Below are positions 20,897-21,961 of a DNA stretch of 21,961 nt, one piece after another. The DNA is from an uncultured Oscillospiraceae bacterium. Its GTDB lineage: Bacteria > Bacillota > Clostridia > Oscillospirales > Oscillospiraceae. A model generated the notes under the pieces. That model searched no databases and had not been told where the DNA came from. It saw nothing but the letters and a program-made list of their open reading frames with translations. The position numbers and the translations under genes are program-made. Location: assembly GCA_910577915.1 (NCBI GenBank), contig CAJTOM010000043.1, forward strand, positions 1-21,961. The letters are read 5' to 3'. The first letter of the stretch is position 1. Each line of letters starts with the position of its first letter.

Positions 20897-21736
20897 CTAC
20901 AGAGTCAGATCCTCGTCCCGGACTTCCCCCTCGCAGACGATGTTGGTGGGGCCGGTGAGCCAGATGGCCTTCACGGCGTCTCCGTCCCGGTCGATGGTGA
21001 CCCGCAGCTCCCCGCCGGGGACGGAGACCGCCACGTCCGTACCGCTGACCTTCCCCAGCAGGGTGAGGGCCAGGACCGTGGAGCCGGTGCCGGTGCCGCA
21101 GGCGTAGGTGAAGTCCTCCACCCCCCGCTCGTAGGTCAGCTCGGTGAGCTGGTCGGGGCCGGTGACGTCGTAAAAGTTGATGTTGGCCCCCTTGGGGAAG
21201 GCGGGGTGGTGCCGCAGGGCCCGGCCCAGGGGCCGCAGGCTGTCCATGGACACGCCGCTCAGCCCGGGATAGGGGACGGCGGCGTGGGGAAGGCCGGGGT
21301 TTCCCAATTCAATGTAAGAGCAAGGCCAAAGCCGACCCAGGGCGCCCACCGGCCGGCTCAGGTCGACGACGCTGGGGTCCGTGAGGCGGATGCGGTAGTT
21401 CCGACGATCAATGCGGCGGCCCGTCACGACGCCGGAGGGGGTCTCCACCGTCTGGGTCTCGCCGGCCAGGCCGTTCTCGCAGCCATAGCGGCAGATACAG
21501 CGGGCGCCGTTGCCGCACATCTCCCCGGCGGAGCCGTCGGCGTTGTAGAAGAGCATGCGGTAATCTCCACCCCGGAGGGGGGACTCCACCACCATCAGGC
21601 CGTCAGCGCCGATGGAGAGATGGCGGCGGCAGAGGGTGCGGGCGATGGAGGGGAAGAGAGCGTGGTCGATGTGCTCCGTCAGATTGTTGAGGAGAATGAA
21701 GTCGTTGCCCGCTCCGCTCATTTTTGTAAAGCGCAA
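20897..21736 (-). CDS. dapF: Diaminopimelate epimerase family protein (DapF-like)
   Basis: A 279-residue PLP-independent amino-acid epimerase; authentic DapF converts LL- to meso-diaminopimelate for lysine and peptidoglycan. Both catalytic cysteines are present: C74 in EMCGNGARC and C213 in ACGTGTGS. FTKMSGAGNDF, YNADGS, ANINF (N185) and the DAP-contacting pair E203-R204 (YERG) are retained. Two places deviate from the textbook enzyme: GNPGLPHAAV instead of GNPH-hydrophobic (a three-residue insertion, the His probably being H151), and ERGVEDFTYACGTG instead of ERGxGETxACGxG. A strong CTC/GAGG-type RBS (AAAGGAGG) precedes the ATG. Downstream in the same operon is an amino-acid symporter, so an altered substrate cannot be excluded. 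Confidence 0.85.
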   Translation of the reverse strand: MRFTKMSGAGNDFILLNNLTEHIDHALFPSIARTLCRRHLSIGADGLMVVESPLRGGDYRMLFYNADGSAGEMCGNGARCICRYGCENGLAGETQTVETPSGVVTGRRIDRRNYRIRLTDPSVVDLSRPVGALGRLWPCSYIELGNPGLPHAAVPYPGLSGVSMDSLRPLGRALRHHPAFPKGANINFYDVTGPDQLTELTYERGVEDFTYACGTGTGSTVLALTLLGKVSGTDVAVSVPGGELRVTIDRDGDAVKAIWLTGPTNIVCEGEVRDEDLTL

Positions 21737-21776
21737 GAGAGGACCTCCTTTCCATGTAGAGAATCAGACATAAGTA

Positions 21777-21804
21777 AGTATATAGAAAAGATCAACATTG
21801 TAAA
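21777..21804 (-). promoter_or_regulatory. Candidate promoter of the dapF-symporter operon
   Basis: Minus strand: TTTACA (21804-21799), 16 bases, TATACT (21782-21777). The -35 box overlaps the palindrome at 21800-21814. Confidence 0.6.
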
Positions 21805-21814
21805 TCATATTTAC
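21800..21814. promoter_or_regulatory. Palindrome over the dapF promoter, candidate operator
   Basis: GTAAAT-CAT-ATTTAC is a perfect 6+3+6 inverted repeat covering the -35 region. A related half site TGCAAATCATG lies at 21827-21837 (compare TGTAAATCATA at 21799-21809). The binding protein is unknown. Confidence 0.5.
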
Positions 21815-21908
21815 TGCGGAAAACCATGCAAATCATGCTATAGGCGGGCGGAAGAAAAGGGGGAAAATGGGAATTTTGAAAAAAATCGAAAAATCTGGAA
21901 AAAAAGAG

Positions 21909-21937
21909 TTGACAAAGAGCGAGGGATCTGGTATATT
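21909..21937 (+). promoter_or_regulatory. Outward sigma-A promoter at the right edge
   Basis: TTGACA (21909-21914), 17 bases, TATATT (21932-21937), preceded by an A-rich stretch (21864-21906) that could serve as an UP element. It drives a transcript whose gene lies beyond the window and is divergent from dapF. The last bases (CTGTCCGACAG) could begin a leader hairpin. Confidence 0.8.
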
Positions 21938-21961
21938 AAGCAAGCTGTCCGACAGGGCGGC

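Noticed and set aside
1..21961. Insertion sequences, prophage genes, CRISPR arrays, tRNA or rRNA genes.
   Set aside because: No transposase, integrase or phage protein pattern, no regularly spaced direct repeats, and no cloverleaf or rRNA sequence was recognised.

Overview
The window looks like chromosomal DNA from a high-GC member of the Clostridia, most likely an Oscillospiraceae-type gut Firmicute (Flavonifractor / Oscillibacter / Lawsonibacter group). This rests on the split, iron-sulfur L-serine dehydratase (sdaAB/sdaAA), a YhaM exoribonuclease, a BceS-like intramembrane-sensing kinase, a PadR/HAAS pair, strong AGGAGG ribosome-binding sites, and near-consensus sigma-A promoters set in GC-rich coding sequence. 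I see no IS element, phage gene, CRISPR array, rRNA or tRNA. The genus is inference. || Layout: 42-1650 sdaAB-sdaAA (L-serine to pyruvate), closed by a strong terminator. 1816-3007 a TetR regulator with a paired palindromic operator over its own promoter, then a small flavodoxin-like protein. 3093-7194 a very large MacB/FtsX-type ABC permease and its ATPase, closed by a terminator. 7412-8957 an ECF sigma factor with a cysteine-containing C-terminal extension and a DUF2461 protein. 9020-9557 (minus) a DUF3796-like membrane protein and an overlapping XRE regulator, with a 12-nt inverted repeat over the promoter. 9714-11447 (minus) yhaM and xth. 11635-12276 trmB. 12295-13963 (minus) a response regulator and BceS-like kinase. 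14091-15786 an NhaC-type antiporter behind a perfect consensus promoter and a roughly 170-nt strongly folded leader. 16005-18052 a membrane protein made of two tandem HAAS+6TM modules, followed by PadR. 18181-18783 a LacA/Maa-type O-acetyltransferase. 18788-19588 (minus) mntP behind a clear yybP-ykoY (Mn2+) riboswitch and terminator. 19600-21736 (minus) a dapF-like epimerase and a DAACS-type symporter. The right edge carries an outward sigma-A promoter whose gene lies outside the window. || How the genes work together: the region is a set of short independent transcription units, mostly housekeeping or envelope/ion homeostasis. Two ion-transport genes (nhaC, mntP) sit behind structured RNA leaders. 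Several small regulator/membrane-protein pairs (XRE/DUF3796, PadR/HAAS, response regulator/kinase) and the TetR gene carry inverted repeats at their promoters or have typical autoregulated layouts. The least explained items are the nhaC leader (candidate cation riboswitch with a possible RBS-sequestering partner), the duplicated HAAS protein, the dapF-symporter pairing, and a hairpin between the strong Shine-Dalgarno sequence and the start codon of yhaM.
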